From: Anaerolineales bacterium
GTDB taxonomy: Bacteria > Chloroflexota > Anaerolineae > Anaerolineales > Villigracilaceae
Reading direction: 5' to 3'
Assembly: GCA_016789305.1 (NCBI GenBank)
Contig: JAEURJ010000009.1
Location: 62,001 to 126,000, forward strand
Length of the DNA: 64,000 bases
Shown here: positions 43,300 through 52,095 of the stretch, piece after piece
Position numbering within the stretch: the first letter of the stretch is position 1
Layout of the letters: every line of letters starts with the position of its first letter
Program-made: the position numbers and the translations under genes
Notes under the pieces: generated by a model
The model's database searches: none
What the model was told of the DNA's origin: nothing
Seen by the model: only the letters and a program-made list of their open reading frames with translations

Positions 43300-43410
43300 A
43301 GACTTTCTTAATGTGAATACTATTCGTGCCCAACCCCATCTTGAACGAAATACCCCCGCATCTTTTCGGACCATTTGCCTGCGGTGAACACCCCATGCAT
43401 TTTCCTCCCT

Positions 43411-43428
43411 TTGGGGAATTCACCCCAT
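43411..43428. promoter_or_regulatory. palindrome shared with the nonaheme operon
   Basis: TTGGGG-AATTCA-CCCCAT, matching the palindrome at 37623-37640 in both arms and three of six spacer positions in place. Further G-rich half-sites (ATGGGG) follow toward the octaheme operon at about 43396-43391 and 43339-43334. A likely binding site for a common regulator. Confidence 0.5.
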
Positions 43429-43429
43429 A

Positions 43430-43460
43430 AAAAGAAAAGGCCACGTTTTCAACGTGGCCT
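43430..43460 (-). terminator. intrinsic terminator of the NarXL-type operon
   Basis: AGGCCACGTT and AACGTGGCCT form a ten-base stem around a three-base loop; on the minus strand it is followed by TTTCTTTTT. Confidence 0.85.
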
Positions 43461-43483
43461 CAGGATTTCGTTCTCAATTCATG

Positions 43484-44404
43484 CTAGCCGATCATCTTTT
43501 CAAACTGTGACTGAAACTCCACAATTGCCTGTCTTCTGGAATCTTCGAAGAGCACATCCAGCTTTCTTTGGCCCGGGGAAAGTGTTAGCGTTACCCCCAG
43601 TAAATCATCCTTACGATCCAATAATGAAACATCTTGAACATTCTTCAATGGAATATATCTCCATACACCGCCATACTTCACCCCGTGTTTTTCGCCGCTT
43701 CGCTCATCATCCTGGATCAGGACGATCTCCTTATCTGTCAAAACGAGGAGATGAGCCACAGAGATTGTGGCTCGATAAAGTACATGCCTGCCAATTGAAA
43801 TAAGAGGCCTGGAGATCTTCGGCTGCCACAACATTTGCAAAACTTTTTCGCCATTCACCAGGCTTTCAATCGCAAAATTCATGAATTTGAAATTTTCCGC
43901 AGCCAAAAAGTCAAATTTGGCCTTCTCCATGCCAAGTTCACGTTCGCCTGTATGAAGCAGCTTTGGCCGCATTCTGTTGATAAACCGCGTAAAGTGACGA
44001 CTGCTCGCTGAACTGAACTCAATCGTGGTCGAAGCGGCTGCACCCGCTTTTGTCACCCCGCATATCGTGAACCAGGAGTATAGAAGAATCCGCCCAATTT
44101 CAATATCAGAAATGGAGGTGATGGGATATTCCGTCATGCGAACCTGGTTGCCAGCGTGCTCCCACACACAGATACTGTCTTCCGTTTCACAGAGGATTTT
44201 CCCAGTCACTTTGCGGCGCAAACCAGCAATGGGCGGCGCGAAAACAGTATAGGGAAATGATGCGGCATCTCCCAATATCATCTGACAGGGTTCCTTAAAC
44301 ACCTCGGGCACCGATTCAAAAGACTCTATCACCCGCGACCATGACGACATGGTTTGTCTCGCCCCGGTCCACTTCGTTACATCCACATTTACGTCCGATG
44401 CCAT
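43484..44404 (-). CDS. protein of unknown function, possible tandem PH-like domains
   Basis: A 306-residue protein without a signal peptide. Two regions, about 48-150 and 170-300, show the alternating strands and final helix expected of bacterial PH-like domains (for example SWFTICGVTKAGAAASTTIEFSS then HFTRFINRMRP, and HLLVLTDKEIVLIQDD ... WRYIPLKNVQDVSLLDR ... EFQSQFEKMIG). I do not recognise it further. It follows the NarL-type regulator by 44 bases and ends at a terminator, so it is probably the third gene of that signalling operon. Confidence 0.65.
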   Translation of the reverse strand: MASDVNVDVTKWTGARQTMSSWSRVIESFESVPEVFKEPCQMILGDAASFPYTVFAPPIAGLRRKVTGKILCETEDSICVWEHAGNQVRMTEYPITSISDIEIGRILLYSWFTICGVTKAGAAASTTIEFSSASSRHFTRFINRMRPKLLHTGERELGMEKAKFDFLAAENFKFMNFAIESLVNGEKVLQMLWQPKISRPLISIGRHVLYRATISVAHLLVLTDKEIVLIQDDERSGEKHGVKYGGVWRYIPLKNVQDVSLLDRKDDLLGVTLTLSPGQRKLDVLFEDSRRQAIVEFQSQFEKMIG

Positions 44405-44448
44405 TTCAACATACTCCAGCTTCCAAATTAGATTTTGACAACAGACAA

Positions 44449-45096
44449 TTACGCTTTGATGATTCCCTTGCGAATTGCATATCTGACCAACTCCGAACGG
44501 GAGTGAAGATTTAACTTCCGCATAATATTTTCTCGGTGACGTTCCACGGTTTTTGGGCTAATGACCAGTGCCGAGGCGATCTCGTCATTGCTCGCCCCTT
44601 CCGCCAGATGTGTGAGTACCTCATGTTCGCGATCGGTCAACCCATCCAGATTTGCCTTTTCTTCCGCAGAATGGTCTGGATTTAAAAAGTCACGCACCAA
44701 TAGTTTTGCCATCGAGGGATAAAGATAAACCTCTCCTGCGGCAGCGGCACGAATGGCTGTGAGCAATTCATCCGGCGCGGCTCGCTTCGGAACATATCCT
44801 GAAGCGCCTGCATTTAACATTTGAAAGAAATATTCCTCATCTTCATGAATGGTCAATGCAACGATCTTCACATCAGGGAATTTGGCCTTGATCTCGCGTG
44901 TGGCTTCAATTCCAGTTTTATCAGGCAGGCCGATATCCATCAGAATAACATCCGGATGCGTTTGACCGGCCATTTGCAAAGCTTCCGCCGCTGTGGCAGC
45001 CTCCCCAACGATCTCCATTTCGGCATGTCCGCTCAATAACATCTTCAACCCCGAACGAACGACTGCATGGTCATCCACCAACAATAGACGTGTCAT
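44449..45096 (-). CDS. NarL/FixJ-type response regulator
   Basis: A 215-residue DNA-binding regulator. The receiver has D8, D9, phospho-acceptor D54 in ILMDIGLP and K104 region VPKRAAPDE; the LuxR-type HTH at about 150-210 has LTDREHEVLTHLAEGASNDEIASALVISPKTVERHRENIMRKL. GGAGGG lies eight bases before the ATG at 45096, inside the end of the kinase gene. It is the cognate partner of the kinase and may control the neighbouring cytochrome operons; that last point is inference from position. Confidence 0.92.
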   Translation of the reverse strand: MTRLLLVDDHAVVRSGLKMLLSGHAEMEIVGEAATAAEALQMAGQTHPDVILMDIGLPDKTGIEATREIKAKFPDVKIVALTIHEDEEYFFQMLNAGASGYVPKRAAPDELLTAIRAAAAGEVYLYPSMAKLLVRDFLNPDHSAEEKANLDGLTDREHEVLTHLAEGASNDEIASALVISPKTVERHRENIMRKLNLHSRSELVRYAIRKGIIKA

Positions 45097-46561
45097 TTGA
45101 TACACCCTCCACTTTATTAACCAGATACGGGATTTCGGCATCCACTTCGGTGCCGTAGCCCGGCCGTGAATGAACTTCTACACTCCCACCCAGGAGCATG
45201 GCCCTTTCCTCCATTCCTGCCAGCCCTAAAGAAACGCGCCCGATGCGGCTTTGTACGGCATTCATGTCAAACCCACAGCCGTTATCGCGAATAAAGATAA
45301 TCGCCTTATCTTCCCGATAATCCAAATGGACGTTCACATTCGTTGCCTGTGAATGCTTGATAACATTATTCAACGCCTCCTGCACGATGCGAAAGATGGT
45401 GATCTTCACGGCATCATCCAACGCAGGTTCGTCACCTTCGATATCGACACGCACTTGAATGGAGGTTAACTCGTGGATTCGCGAAGCGTACCATCTCAAC
45501 GTGGCAGACAAACCCAGATCGTCGAGGTGAGCAGGCCGGAGGTCCGCGATGATGCGCTGCAATTCCCTTAATGAGTCGGAGGTCAATGATTGCAACTGAC
45601 TTAGAGTGGCATATCGTCTTTTTTCGTCAGTTTCATCCGAAAGACCTCTTAAACCCATGCCAATGGCCGTGAGAGATTGACCGGTCTCGTCATGCAGATC
45701 GCGTGCAATGCGTTGACGTTCCGATTCCTGTGCCGCCACCACTTTGCGAAACAGGTCGGCCCGCAATTGCTCACGCTGACGCGATTCATGCAGCTGGGCC
45801 TCCTGCAATTCAGCGATCTTGTGGTCGCTCTCCACCTGAAAGGCGCGCAAAAAACGAATAACAAACACAGAAGCAAAAACAGCCGCAACTGCGCGCAACA
45901 ATTGAATGGAAAATCCGAACGTACTTAAAAATAATTCGGAGTTGAGAAATGTGGATGGAGGTAATTTGCTGGGCATGGTGAAGAACTGCCCCACCAAGCT
46001 GTACCAACCAAACGCCACAGATGCCCACAAACTATCGCGCCCGAATCGAACCAAACCGGTACGCCGAAACGCGTGCTGCTGTACGATCAACCCCGAAGCA
46101 GCCAATAAGCCGGCAGGAATGGCAAGCGAATAACGTGTCCACACATCTGCAATGGCGGGGATATCCACCTGTGAATACTGGCCTTTGAAAGAAACCAGAC
46201 CAAATACCCAAATTGCCTCCAACGCAAGTGGAATGATCAAACTCACCCGCCAGGTGGATTCACTGCCAAGCACAAGGTAGGCCCCAAATGCTGCCAGCGA
46301 TAAAAACGAAAACGCAAGCAAACTTAATTCAACGACAGAGAAAAGCGTCGGTTCTGTATGAGAATCAAAGCCGGCTATTAACTCGAACATTTCGATCCAC
46401 TCATGCACAGCATGCACAAGGCCAAACCCTGCCAAGGGACGCAAGGCCATTCTCAGCCGCGCATCGGTGGAACGCCCGCCTTCCATTGCCACCAACAAGC
46501 CCATGCTGAAAAATGCAAGGCCATAAAAAAAATAAATGGCAACGAACGGTGAGAGATTCAT
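45071..46561 (-). CDS. NarX-like sensor histidine kinase, multi-TM
   Basis: A 496-residue kinase. Residues 1-240 hold seven or so helices without a large loop; W and H residues in the membrane part (HAVHEWIEMFE near 50-60) could be ligand-binding. A short coiled coil leads to HisKA_3 with H290 in IARDLHDETGQSL. The ATPase has the N-box EALNNVIKHS near 395, RDNGCGFD near 420 and GLAGMEERA near 438. The gene is followed by its regulator with a 26-base overlap. Confidence 0.9.
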   Translation of the reverse strand: MNLSPFVAIYFFYGLAFFSMGLLVAMEGGRSTDARLRMALRPLAGFGLVHAVHEWIEMFELIAGFDSHTEPTLFSVVELSLLAFSFLSLAAFGAYLVLGSESTWRVSLIIPLALEAIWVFGLVSFKGQYSQVDIPAIADVWTRYSLAIPAGLLAASGLIVQQHAFRRTGLVRFGRDSLWASVAFGWYSLVGQFFTMPSKLPPSTFLNSELFLSTFGFSIQLLRAVAAVFASVFVIRFLRAFQVESDHKIAELQEAQLHESRQREQLRADLFRKVVAAQESERQRIARDLHDETGQSLTAIGMGLRGLSDETDEKRRYATLSQLQSLTSDSLRELQRIIADLRPAHLDDLGLSATLRWYASRIHELTSIQVRVDIEGDEPALDDAVKITIFRIVQEALNNVIKHSQATNVNVHLDYREDKAIIFIRDNGCGFDMNAVQSRIGRVSLGLAGMEERAMLLGGSVEVHSRPGYGTEVDAEIPYLVNKVEGVSNDTSIVGG

Positions 46562-46576
46562 ATGGTTTTACTTGCT

Positions 46577-46608
46577 GTTTTTGCGGATTTTGGAAAATCC
46601 GCAAAAAC
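46577..46608. terminator. hairpin after the zinc-ribbon protein gene
   Basis: A 15-bp perfect stem GTTTTTGCGGATTTT/AAAATCCGCAAAAAC around GG, just after the stop of the gene at 46615 and before the kinase gene on the same strand. The arms themselves hold the T run; a terminator or partial terminator. Confidence 0.65.
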
Positions 46609-46614
46609 ATAATT

Positions 46615-47517
46615 TCACTCTTCCTGATGGCGCAGCCTTGCGCCACAAGTACGGCAGAAGCGATCGCCCAGCTTGGCACGCGACCCACACTGCGGACAAT
46701 AGGCTCCCGTATCGCCGGGGTCTGCTTCCACATGAGAGGAAGAACGGCGGCGAGGTTTGCCTGAGACTTGGCGACCTGATTGCCAGAAGTAAACGGCACC
46801 ACCCACCACCATGATCACACCCAACCCGCCAATCACATATGGCAGGGAATTGCTCAACGAAATGCGTCCCTGTGTATTTTCATCCACAGGCGCGGAAGGT
46901 TGAACACCCTGCGATTCCAGGACGAGCGTGGGGGTGGTTTTATCGTATTCAAGATTAAGCGGGAATTGTTCACCAACAGTTAACTTGACGGGATCGCCCG
47001 AAAAATACTTAAGATCATTTTCCTGCGAAATCGAAAGCAGGGAGGGGTCTGTTTTAAGTGAGGTCACATCCAAAGGTTGCAGCACGCGGATGTTGAATTG
47101 ATCCACGGCATAAAAACCATCCCACAGGTATGAGTAAGTGCGCTTGTTTCCGGCAAAGCTGATGGCATCGTAATACTCAAAGCGGGCTGCGGCTGTGGTC
47201 ATCGTTATCGTAAAGACCTGCCAATCGCCATCCGCCTTGGGCCCTACAAAGGCAGCATCGGCAAGGTTTCCATCGGCTGTATAACTTGCAACCGCAATGA
47301 GGTTTGCATCTTTTGGAATGCGGAAAGTCAAATCAAGCGGTAGTGTGGTACCTGCAGGAACTTCAAGATCGGTCAACACCAGCATACTGGGCTGGTCATA
47401 TTCTGGCCAGAGTTGAACGCTCACACTAGGCAGCGTAATGTCAGTTTGGGCAAAAGCAAAAGAGGATGGGAATGCAAAAATCACCCCCAGCATTAATATC
47501 ACTAAAAGTTTGCGCAT
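46615..47517 (-). CDS. secreted/membrane protein with C-terminal zinc ribbon
   Basis: A 300-residue protein. The signal peptide is residues 1-24; an extracellular beta-rich region (about 25-220) follows, then one helix SLPYVIGGLGVIMVVGGAVYFW near 228-250. The cytoplasmic tail ends in a zinc ribbon CPQC-x10-CRTCGARL. An exported domain tied to an inner zinc ribbon is unusual. GGAGG precedes the ATG at 47517. The extracellular domain looks like a jelly-roll type but I cannot assign it. It is not clearly co-transcribed with the NarX-like gene because of the hairpin between them. Confidence 0.7.
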   Translation of the reverse strand: MRKLLVILMLGVIFAFPSSFAFAQTDITLPSVSVQLWPEYDQPSMLVLTDLEVPAGTTLPLDLTFRIPKDANLIAVASYTADGNLADAAFVGPKADGDWQVFTITMTTAAARFEYYDAISFAGNKRTYSYLWDGFYAVDQFNIRVLQPLDVTSLKTDPSLLSISQENDLKYFSGDPVKLTVGEQFPLNLEYDKTTPTLVLESQGVQPSAPVDENTQGRISLSNSLPYVIGGLGVIMVVGGAVYFWQSGRQVSGKPRRRSSSHVEADPGDTGAYCPQCGSRAKLGDRFCRTCGARLRHQEE

Positions 47518-47705
47518 GGAAATACCTCCAACAATAAGGGTTTCTTTCGCCGCCATATTCATTGAACACCAAACTTGTTGATGCCAATCATAAACAAAGG
47601 ACAATTATGATCTATTTATTATGCGGCACTCTGTATCTTACCATGCGCCAATTTTAACCCCGCAGAAACGAAGTCACGAACTAATGTGGAAGAATGTCAC
47701 CCTTT

Positions 47706-48635
47706 TTATCCAGCATAAACAGGGCGGACGGCCCCTCGTACCGTGGCACGCACCATCGTCCAACAAGCTTTGTTATAAGGAGTCTTGATTCCATGCTTTG
47801 CACCGCGTTTCATCACCGCACCGCTGATCGCATCAATCTCCGTCGGCGCACCACGCAGCACATCCTGAAACATCGATGAATAATTTGCTGCTGTTTTTCT
47901 TGCGACATCTTCGGCTGCATCCACGGGATTGTTAAATGGCAGATGCACATGTTCCGCAGCGGCAACTTCCGCAGTTTCGCGCGCCAACTCACCCATCATT
48001 CGTCGTGCTTTTGGATGGGACAGCAATTCTCCGTTCGAAACCTGCAACAACGCTGTCAATGGATTGATGGCCGCATTGATGACTAACTTGCCCCAAATCA
48101 ACGACTGGGCATCTTCAACGATTTGCAGGTTGAAATTGGAGGAACGAAGAGCCGCCTCCAACGGACCGAGTGCCTGATTCTGTTCAAGCGACAGAATCCC
48201 CTCCCCGCCTATTTTCACCAACCCCGGTCCAAGCAACGTGGCTCCCGTGGTGGTCACACCCAATGAAACACGAGCAGGTCCGAGGTCCCGGGTGAGCGTT
48301 TCACGGTTGCCGATCCCATTTTGTAAAGTAACAGCGAGTCCATCGCTGGCAAGCACTTGTTTCAATTGATGTGCCGCACGTTCCGTCTGCCATGATTTCA
48401 CCAGCACCAACGCATATTTCGCACCGCTCACTTCACAAGGGTCATCCGTCGCATGAACTTCATAGGCGCGTTCATTTCCATCTACATCCTTGATTCTTGC
48501 TCCATGCATTTGTAATTCAGCGAGGCCCTTCTTCCATGTCCCGAGCATGTGAACACCGTGACCAGCCTCGCTCAATCTTGCGGCAAATAAAGTGGCTAAT
48601 GCGCCTGTGCCAACCAATAAAATATCCTGCTTCAT
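47706..48635 (-). CDS. panE: 2-dehydropantoate 2-reductase
   Basis: A 309-residue NADPH-dependent ketopantoate reductase of pantothenate and CoA synthesis. The Rossmann loop VGTGALATLFAARLSEAGHGV is residues 7-27; VKSWQT near 83, the NGIGN segment near 109 and KLVINAAINPLTALLQVSNGELL near 184-206 are typical of the family. Its ATG overlaps the panB stop (ATGA), so both pantoate steps are made together. Confidence 0.9.
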   Translation of the reverse strand: MKQDILLVGTGALATLFAARLSEAGHGVHMLGTWKKGLAELQMHGARIKDVDGNERAYEVHATDDPCEVSGAKYALVLVKSWQTERAAHQLKQVLASDGLAVTLQNGIGNRETLTRDLGPARVSLGVTTTGATLLGPGLVKIGGEGILSLEQNQALGPLEAALRSSNFNLQIVEDAQSLIWGKLVINAAINPLTALLQVSNGELLSHPKARRMMGELARETAEVAAAEHVHLPFNNPVDAAEDVARKTAANYSSMFQDVLRGAPTEIDAISGAVMKRGAKHGIKTPYNKACWTMVRATVRGAVRPVYAG

Positions 48636-49510
48636 TTTACTTCCTTCAAAAACGAAGACCACTCGTCATCTGTCATTTCAACGATGTGTTCCACTGCCGG
48701 AAAACGCTTGCTTTCCACATCATCGATATAATCCATGAAAGCCTTGTTCATCTCTGCATGGAAATTCGCATACTGTTTGACGAATTTCGGTGTAAAGCGC
48801 TCGAACAAACCGAGCACATCATGCGTGACCAGTACCTGACCATCGCAGCCAGGCCCGGCTCCAATCCCAATCGTGGGAATTGAAATTTGTCTGGAAATAT
48901 ATTCAGCCAGGCGGGCGGGAACAGATTCAAGAACAAGGCTAAATACACCTGCCTCGTCAAGAATTCGAGCATCTTCCAACAAGCGCTTTGCGGCAGAAGC
49001 TGTTTTTCCTTGCGCACGGAAACCACCAAGCTGATTCACCGATTGCGGGGTTAACCCAAGATGCCCCATCACAGGAATACCTGCACTCACAATCGCACGG
49101 ACTGCATCAACGCGTTCTCGTCCGCCTTCGAGTTTGACAGCATCCATGCCGCCTTGTTGTAAAAAACGACCCGCATTTCGTACCGCGTCCTCCACTGAAA
49201 CTTGATACGACATGAACGGCATATCCCCCACCAACAGCGCAGACTTTGCCCCGCGTGAAACCGCTCGCGCATGATGGAGCATTTCATCCATTGTGACGGG
49301 CAATGTATTTTCATATCCAAGAACCACCATCGCAAGCGAATCGCCGACGAGAATCGAATCAACGCCGGCTTTGTCCATCGCCAATGCGGTGGGATAGTCA
49401 TAGGCTGTTAGCATAGTGATCGCCTCGCCACGTTCCTTTTTTTGACGGAACGTAAGCGTGGTCACTTTTTTGCGATGTGACATGGTGGGAGAAACATTTG
49501 TTGTTGACAT
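48632..49510 (-). CDS. panB: 3-methyl-2-oxobutanoate hydroxymethyltransferase
   Basis: A 292-residue enzyme that makes ketopantoate from ketoisovalerate and methylene-THF. AYDYPTALAMDKAGVDSILVGDS near 35-57, the metal-binding GDSLA and MPFMSY, VKLEGG near 125-130 and GIGAGPGCDGQVLVTHDVLGL near 200-220 are all present. GGAGGG precedes the ATG at 49510. First gene of a panB-panE pair; panC is not in the window. Confidence 0.93.
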   Translation of the reverse strand: MSTTNVSPTMSHRKKVTTLTFRQKKERGEAITMLTAYDYPTALAMDKAGVDSILVGDSLAMVVLGYENTLPVTMDEMLHHARAVSRGAKSALLVGDMPFMSYQVSVEDAVRNAGRFLQQGGMDAVKLEGGRERVDAVRAIVSAGIPVMGHLGLTPQSVNQLGGFRAQGKTASAAKRLLEDARILDEAGVFSLVLESVPARLAEYISRQISIPTIGIGAGPGCDGQVLVTHDVLGLFERFTPKFVKQYANFHAEMNKAFMDYIDDVESKRFPAVEHIVEMTDDEWSSFLKEVK

Positions 49511-49652
49511 GGTACCCTCCGATAAAGGTAGAGTCCGCTTTTGCATGCTGGCCCCCCTGCTGTGCATGTAATTTCGGTTGATTGATTTAACCCGTCACGC
49601 TCCATTGGATGCGTGCGATGGCGTGATTATTCCATAAAAATAGATTTTCGCC

Positions 49653-49658
49653 TATAAT
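49653..49658 (+). promoter_or_regulatory. -10 box of the S41-type protease gene
   Basis: TATAAT with TTCCAT 17 bases upstream; about 50-60 bases of leader before the ribosome site GGAGGAG. Confidence 0.5.
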
Positions 49659-49715
49659 AATTTTGTCAGAACTTTGTATCAAAAACTATCAAGCTTGGAC
49701 GGAGGAGAATATTTT

Positions 49716-51695
49716 ATGCGAAAGACCTTTTATGGCATTTTGATGCTTGCATTGCTCATGGCTGCCTGTTCAGGATCAGCCGGGTCCAACCCCGCCTCTA
49801 ACGCAGGGCCTACAACAGTGAGCGGCAGCGTGACCTACACAAACTATTTCTTCACTTCCGGCGTCGCCGAACCGGAAGTGATCCTCGAAGATCAGGGTGG
49901 TTTCGTAACTCGCGACCGAAAATTCGTTATTCCTGTTGAGTCCCAGGTAATCGGTGAGATCACTTCAGATTTTTATACCTCCCCATTTACCTACAGTTTG
50001 AGCCTGCCTGCAAAACCCAACGGAACTTTGCACGATGTGGATCACGACAAGGTCGATGAAACTGGTGTCATGATCTTTGCCGTCGCCTACTGGACCAATA
50101 CCTGGGGCGACCCGTATCTTGAGCGTCGCGATCAAGGCGGCGGCGGATGGTCCTCGGCGTATGCATCCACCAAAGTCACGGATGACCGCGATCTTTATCT
50201 TGAAGTGTACGGCGGCAAATATCTCGTCTATGCACCGGATGATAAACAGCAGTTCCCATCCGCGTTTGGCGATGACAAAAAGTTATTTACCGATGACGAT
50301 CCGATCATGGACCTACCCGCAGGCTGGTCTGTCGTGGACCTGGATCAATCTCCCTTTGCAATTGATCGTTCGGAAAAACCGACGATTGATCTGTACGAGC
50401 CTGAAAGCGCAGCTCTTGTAGACTTTTCAAGCATGTCCTATACAGAGGCCTTCGACCAGATGGCCGATAAATTCAAGAACGAATATGCATTTACCGACCT
50501 GAAAAAAATCGACTGGGATGCCAAGGTTGCGGAGTTCCGTCCACGCTTTGAGCAGGCTGAAAAGGACAAGGATGCGCATGCGTATGCGCTGGCCTTGCGC
50601 GATTTCCTATGGTCCATTCCTGATACACATGTTGGGTTTAGTACAGATCTGCTGGATGGGGATTTTGCCACCGAAACCGCTGGCGGGCTTGGCTTTGCCA
50701 TGCGCGAAACCGATGATGGAAAATTCATCGCCAATTATATTGTTTCCGATGCACCGGCCGAATTAGCCGGGATGCAATGGGGCGCGGAAATCATTTCTTT
50801 AAACGGCAAGCCGGTTTCGGAAATTGTGGAAGCAACCCTGCCATGGTCTTCTCCATTCAGTAACCCCACCATCAAACGACTGCAGCAACTTCGTTACGCC
50901 ACCCGTTTCCCGTTGGAAACGCTGCAAGTGGAGGTAGTTTTCATTAATCCGGGCGGCAGCGAACAAACCGCCACTTTGGATGTGGTGGAAGAACGTGAAA
51001 GTTTTGCCTCCGCTTCCTTCTATGCAGGCCAGTCACAGACTGCCCTGCCGGTCGAGTTTGATGTACTACCCAGCGGCATTGGGTATATCAAAGTGAATAG
51101 CTTCCTCGATAACGATGTACTTTCCATTCAGGTTTGGGAGCGGGCGATTCAATTCTTCAAGGATAACGAAATCCCCGCGGTCATCATTGACATGCGTGTC
51201 AACGGCGGAGGCAGCGGCTGGCTGGCAGATCAAATGGCTGCCTACTTCTTCAACAAGGAAACCGTGGTTGGAAACACCGCCCAATACAATAAGGGCAGCG
51301 GTGAGTTCTACATGGACCCCGGCGACGAAGCCATCATGATCCCACCGCGCGAAGGATTGCAATATGATGGGCAGGTTGTACTTCTCGTCGGGCCGGCGTG
51401 TGCGAGTGCCTGCGAATTCTTCTCCTACAACATGACGATCAATGACCGCGCCACTGTTGTCGGACAATATCCAACAGAAGGCGCCGGCGGCAGCGTGGAA
51501 GATTTCTACATGCCGGAAAACATCACCGTCCAAATTACCATCGGACGTGCCGTGGATGCCAACGGCGATATTCACCTGGAAGGCAGGGGCGTTGTTCCTA
51601 CCGTGAAGGTGCCTGTTACTTTTGACACACTTCTCAGTCAGTACAACGGCGAAGATGTGATATTACAGGCCGCCGAGGACTATCTTCTAAAATAA
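49716..51695 (+). CDS. S41-family peptidase lipoprotein
   Basis: A 659-residue exported protein. The lipobox LMAAC places the acylated Cys at 18. The first 230 residues are a beta-rich domain of unknown type. A PDZ-like segment (about 330-400: GGLGFAMRETDDGKF ... AELAGMQWGAEIISLNGKPVSE) and the tail-specific protease core (GIGYIKVNSFLDN near 447-460, MRVNGGGSGWLADQM near 486-500, and GPACASACEFFSY near 563-575 with the candidate nucleophile Ser) follow. GGAGGAG precedes the ATG at 49716. Role in surface-protein processing is likely but unproved. It ends at an intrinsic terminator. Confidence 0.85.
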   Translation: MRKTFYGILMLALLMAACSGSAGSNPASNAGPTTVSGSVTYTNYFFTSGVAEPEVILEDQGGFVTRDRKFVIPVESQVIGEITSDFYTSPFTYSLSLPAKPNGTLHDVDHDKVDETGVMIFAVAYWTNTWGDPYLERRDQGGGGWSSAYASTKVTDDRDLYLEVYGGKYLVYAPDDKQQFPSAFGDDKKLFTDDDPIMDLPAGWSVVDLDQSPFAIDRSEKPTIDLYEPESAALVDFSSMSYTEAFDQMADKFKNEYAFTDLKKIDWDAKVAEFRPRFEQAEKDKDAHAYALALRDFLWSIPDTHVGFSTDLLDGDFATETAGGLGFAMRETDDGKFIANYIVSDAPAELAGMQWGAEIISLNGKPVSEIVEATLPWSSPFSNPTIKRLQQLRYATRFPLETLQVEVVFINPGGSEQTATLDVVEERESFASASFYAGQSQTALPVEFDVLPSGIGYIKVNSFLDNDVLSIQVWERAIQFFKDNEIPAVIIDMRVNGGGSGWLADQMAAYFFNKETVVGNTAQYNKGSGEFYMDPGDEAIMIPPREGLQYDGQVVLLVGPACASACEFFSYNMTINDRATVVGQYPTEGAGGSVEDFYMPENITVQITIGRAVDANGDIHLEGRGVVPTVKVPVTFDTLLSQYNGEDVILQAAEDYLLK

Positions 51696-51714
51696 AAGAA
51701 GACCTGAATTCCAA

Positions 51715-51747
51715 CTCCCGAAAGGTGTAATCTTTCGGGAGTTTTTA
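51715..51747 (+). terminator. intrinsic terminator after the S41 peptidase
   Basis: ACTCCCGAAAG/CTTTCGGGAGT stem of 11 bp with a seven-base loop, followed by TTTT. Confidence 0.88.
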
Positions 51748-51812
51748 ATTTCATGGTTTTCAGATCAAATTCAAAAACCAGGGAGACAATCGCTTCTTCC
51801 GAAAATCAGCAG

Positions 51813-51818
51813 TATAAT
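51813..51818 (+). promoter_or_regulatory. -10 box of the YtxH-like gene
   Basis: TATAAT 38 bases before the ATG, preceding AAGGAG; no clear -35. Confidence 0.5.
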
Positions 51819-51856
51819 ATTTTTATTCAGAAAAATATTACGCAAGGAGAAAATAC

Positions 51857-52075
51857 ATGCGAAGAATGTTCGGTTTTTTGATCGGGATTTTTGTCGGGGG
51901 ATTGGTGGGTTCAATGATCGCCTTGCTTATGGCCCCTGAATCGGGTGAGAAATTGCGCCTTCAACTACGAAGCCGCGGCGAGGGTTTCATCAATGACATC
52001 CGTCATTCTGCTGATGCACGTCGTATTGAACTGCGCAATCGTCTGGAAACCATGAGGGCCCCAAGAGAGATGTAA
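51857..52075 (+). CDS. YtxH-like small membrane protein
   Basis: A 72-residue protein with one helix (about 5-26: FLIGIFVGGLVGSMIALLMAP) followed by ESGEKLR, the usual YtxH pattern, and a charged helical tail. Members are often induced by stress; their function is unclear. AAGGAG precedes the ATG. Confidence 0.78.
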   Translation: MRRMFGFLIGIFVGGLVGSMIALLMAPESGEKLRLQLRSRGEGFINDIRHSADARRIELRNRLETMRAPREM

Positions 52076-52095
52076 TCCGTGGGGATGCGAATTCT

